Source: Pardosa pseudoannulata
Taxonomy: Eukaryota; Arthropoda; Arachnida; Araneae; Lycosidae
Length of the DNA: 64,000 nucleotides
Assembly: GCA_032207245.1 (NCBI GenBank)
Contig: CM063502.1
Location: 135,362,073-135,426,072, forward strand
Direction: 5' to 3'
A program made the position numbers and the translations under genes. Position 1 is the first letter of the stretch; each line of letters begins with the position of its first letter. Below are positions 61,920-64,000 of the stretch, piece after piece. A model generated the notes under the pieces. It saw only the letters and a list, made by a program, of their open reading frames with translations. It was not told the DNA's origin and searched no databases.

Positions 61920-64000
61920 AAAAATTTGTGACACATCTAAGGTTTAGTTCAGCTCTCATAAAATCATTAAATAATTAGTCTTTATTAAAAAATAAAATGC
62001 AGAGCGATTAGTACAGGGGAATTCTAAAAAAAAAGTATATGTTGTATAACAATTTGAAAGATAACTTGTTCTATAATTTACGTATCAGCCTATAACACAA
62101 TTCAAATTCTTCTGCATTAATTGTTCTATAACTTTATTGAAATCAATTAAGAGGGATGATTCAATAATATTGTAAGAGTTGAAATGAGTCTTAAATGCTT
62201 TAAAATTTTTTGTATAATTTTATTAGGCACTTTCAGCATGCACAAGCACTCTTTCAGTAGGTATGAGATCTCCTTTAATGCGTGTAATGAAACTTTCTCG
62301 TGCAGATTTAGGTAGAGTTCAACCTAAAAGAAAGGAGTCTAGTCAATTTATTTACTTGTATTTTATGATCTGCTTGATAAAGTCCAGAAATTTTAATTAG
62401 ATGCTTGAATGTTTGCTTGTTTTACCTGATATATTTAAAAGCATTTACTGGGGGTGTAACAAAATTAGGCGATGATAAAATAATTACATTTTATGTTCAA
62501 TTTTGTAAATATAATCCTCATTTTAAATCATAATACATCTTGGTAGCCATTAAAAATTCCTTGCTTCTTCCCAATACTAGAATTTTTATACAATTCTAGT
62601 ATCAGTATAAATTCTAGTATCTAATACTATCAGTTTAGTATATATTACCTATATCAACCCTTATTGATTTTTTAAGAGGAAGCATTATATATTATATGGG
62701 GTTTCTTAGTATCGCACAAGACCACTAAACATTTTTGAGTAAGAAATTATTAGAAAATATTACTAGACATACAAAAATGTATGTTTAGGCAAAACATCAA
62801 TAGAGGGATATCTGTTTTAACAATAAAAAAAACCAATTAATATAGATATTTCATATTCAGTTAGTGTAGAAATAAAACATGTTATATATTTAATTCTCTG
62901 TTCTTTAAAAAGGAAGTATTTATTATCACTAAAGAAGTTGAAAGAATGTATTTTATCACTAAGCATTTTTTTTCCCATTTTAACAGAAAAGTGATTTTAC
63001 ATAAGGGAAGAGTGTTTTTATTCTGAATACTACTTAGGTACTCCAAACTAAATCATTTTCCTATTTAAAAAGAAATAGCGCATATTTATAAGTTTAAAAG
63101 TTAGGGCCTGTGAAAAACAAAGTTGCATATTTTTTCTATCAAGCTACAGTTATCCCAACTTCTTTTAGTGTAAAAAACCTAACAATCCTCTTCGTGATCT
63201 TATTTAGAATAACATTTCGAATACTTAACATGGTATTTGATACTTCAAAAAAAGTTATTCACTTATACCAGTATAATCTCGTTATATTTTATTTATGTTG
63301 CTTATTCCAAGTAAAAAGTTTTACGTTAAGCTAGAAAGATACTTTTTTATTACAAGTCAAAACTTAAGAGGTTATATAAAAATACGAGATTGGAACAGGA
63401 GTTTCCGTATCAAGTTAGTGTTCTATGTGCTTTCTTAAGAAAGTGATAGAATATTTTCGCCACATGGCTAGAAAGCAATTCGGTTTTAACAAAAGAATTC
63501 GAAAGTACACACAAAATTGTGAAGTTAATATTTTAAAAAGAAAATAGACTTGAAACCGAGAAAAAAAAAATAAGATGTCAAAATTATTTTGATGGATTAT
63601 AGGGAAAATCTCAATCAAACGCTAAACTACGTTCGGATGATTCGAAAAGTTAATGGAACATATATAGACACTGGAATTAAAATGGATAGTTTCCACAAAA
63701 AGGACAAATCAATAAGCCCTCGAAGTGGTGTAATGAATCTATTCTAGGTCATAAGTAAAGTAATTTCATGGTCTGTTGATTAGGGCAAGCAGAAAACAAA
63801 CTATTACTTTTTAACCTACAGATACTCAAAAGTACATTTTGTTGAAATTTTAAAATTTAGCTACAAATTTATTGTACTCACTGAAAATATCAAGATTTGA
63901 CATCTATTGATAACGAATGATATAATGCAATGATTTATTTTATCTAAATACAGACTAAAGAAAAACTTTTAAATTAGACTGATTACAGTACAGTCAGTTT
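61920..64000. other. AT-rich sequence, probably ems intron
   Basis: No exon, RNA or element could be supported. Short ORFs at 63110-63334 (plus) and 63415-63618 (minus) have neither EMX-like N-terminal motifs nor other family features. It is likely to be intronic, because the preceding ems exon opens with a split codon. Confidence 0.45.

Noticed and set aside
63415..63618. Possible ems N-terminal exon
   Set aside because: The translation lacks any EMX N-terminal motif and is AT-driven. No suitable phase-1 donor was evident.

Overview
This is an AT-rich (roughly 30% GC by eye), intron- and repeat-dominated eukaryotic window. It has long (TA)n microsatellites, tRNA-derived SINEs, hAT-like and Tc1/mariner-like DNA transposons, and almost no coding sequence. 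The only convincing host gene is a homeobox gene of the empty spiracles/EMX family on the minus strand at 58.4-61.6 kb. Together with relics carrying a DUF4817 domain and a KRBA2-like integrase tail, this suggests an arthropod. A chelicerate (spider-like) genome is my best guess, but the species cannot be fixed from this sequence.

Layout. 0-12 kb: AT-rich sequence with several degenerate local tandem repeats (0.65-1.4, 5.2-5.45, 6.9-7.8 and 8.2-9.07 kb), two long (TA)n tracts and a GC-elevated single-copy-looking block at 9.27-9.87 kb. 12.5-16 kb: a complete hAT-like element with an 8-bp target-site duplication and a ~390 bp (TA)n block inside it, then a Helitron-like segment with a BEL/Pao reverse-transcriptase fragment. 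17.3-18.6 kb: a four-copy ~327 bp tandem array. 20-32 kb: SINEs, small MITEs embedded in (TA)n, a dispersed pair of ~400 bp repeats, and a Tc1/mariner-like transposase relic whose catalytic-Asp region has been duplicated in frame. 32-41.5 kb: an inverted pair of SINE-like elements ~3.8 kb apart, a ~337 bp tandem array, a second Helitron-like/BEL segment split by a hAT MITE with a perfect 8-bp target-site duplication, and another hAT-like element. 43-49 kb: a KRBA2-like pseudogene, several SINEs and a three-level nest (hAT-like host, hAT-like insert, SINE insert) with recognisable target-site duplications. 50-54 kb: a foldback MITE with ~185 bp inverted repeats and a DUF4817 remnant, flanked by large microsatellites. 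54-64 kb: four more copies of the main SINE family and the ems gene.

The ems homeodomain is encoded by two exons split by a ~2.7 kb intron exactly between homeodomain residues 44 and 45. The 5' exon(s) lie beyond the right edge of the window or were not recognisable. The ~58 kb on the 3' side of ems contains no other gene that I can support. I found no prokaryotic-type operon, CRISPR array or novel multi-gene system. The most informative structures are the nested and dated transposon insertions.
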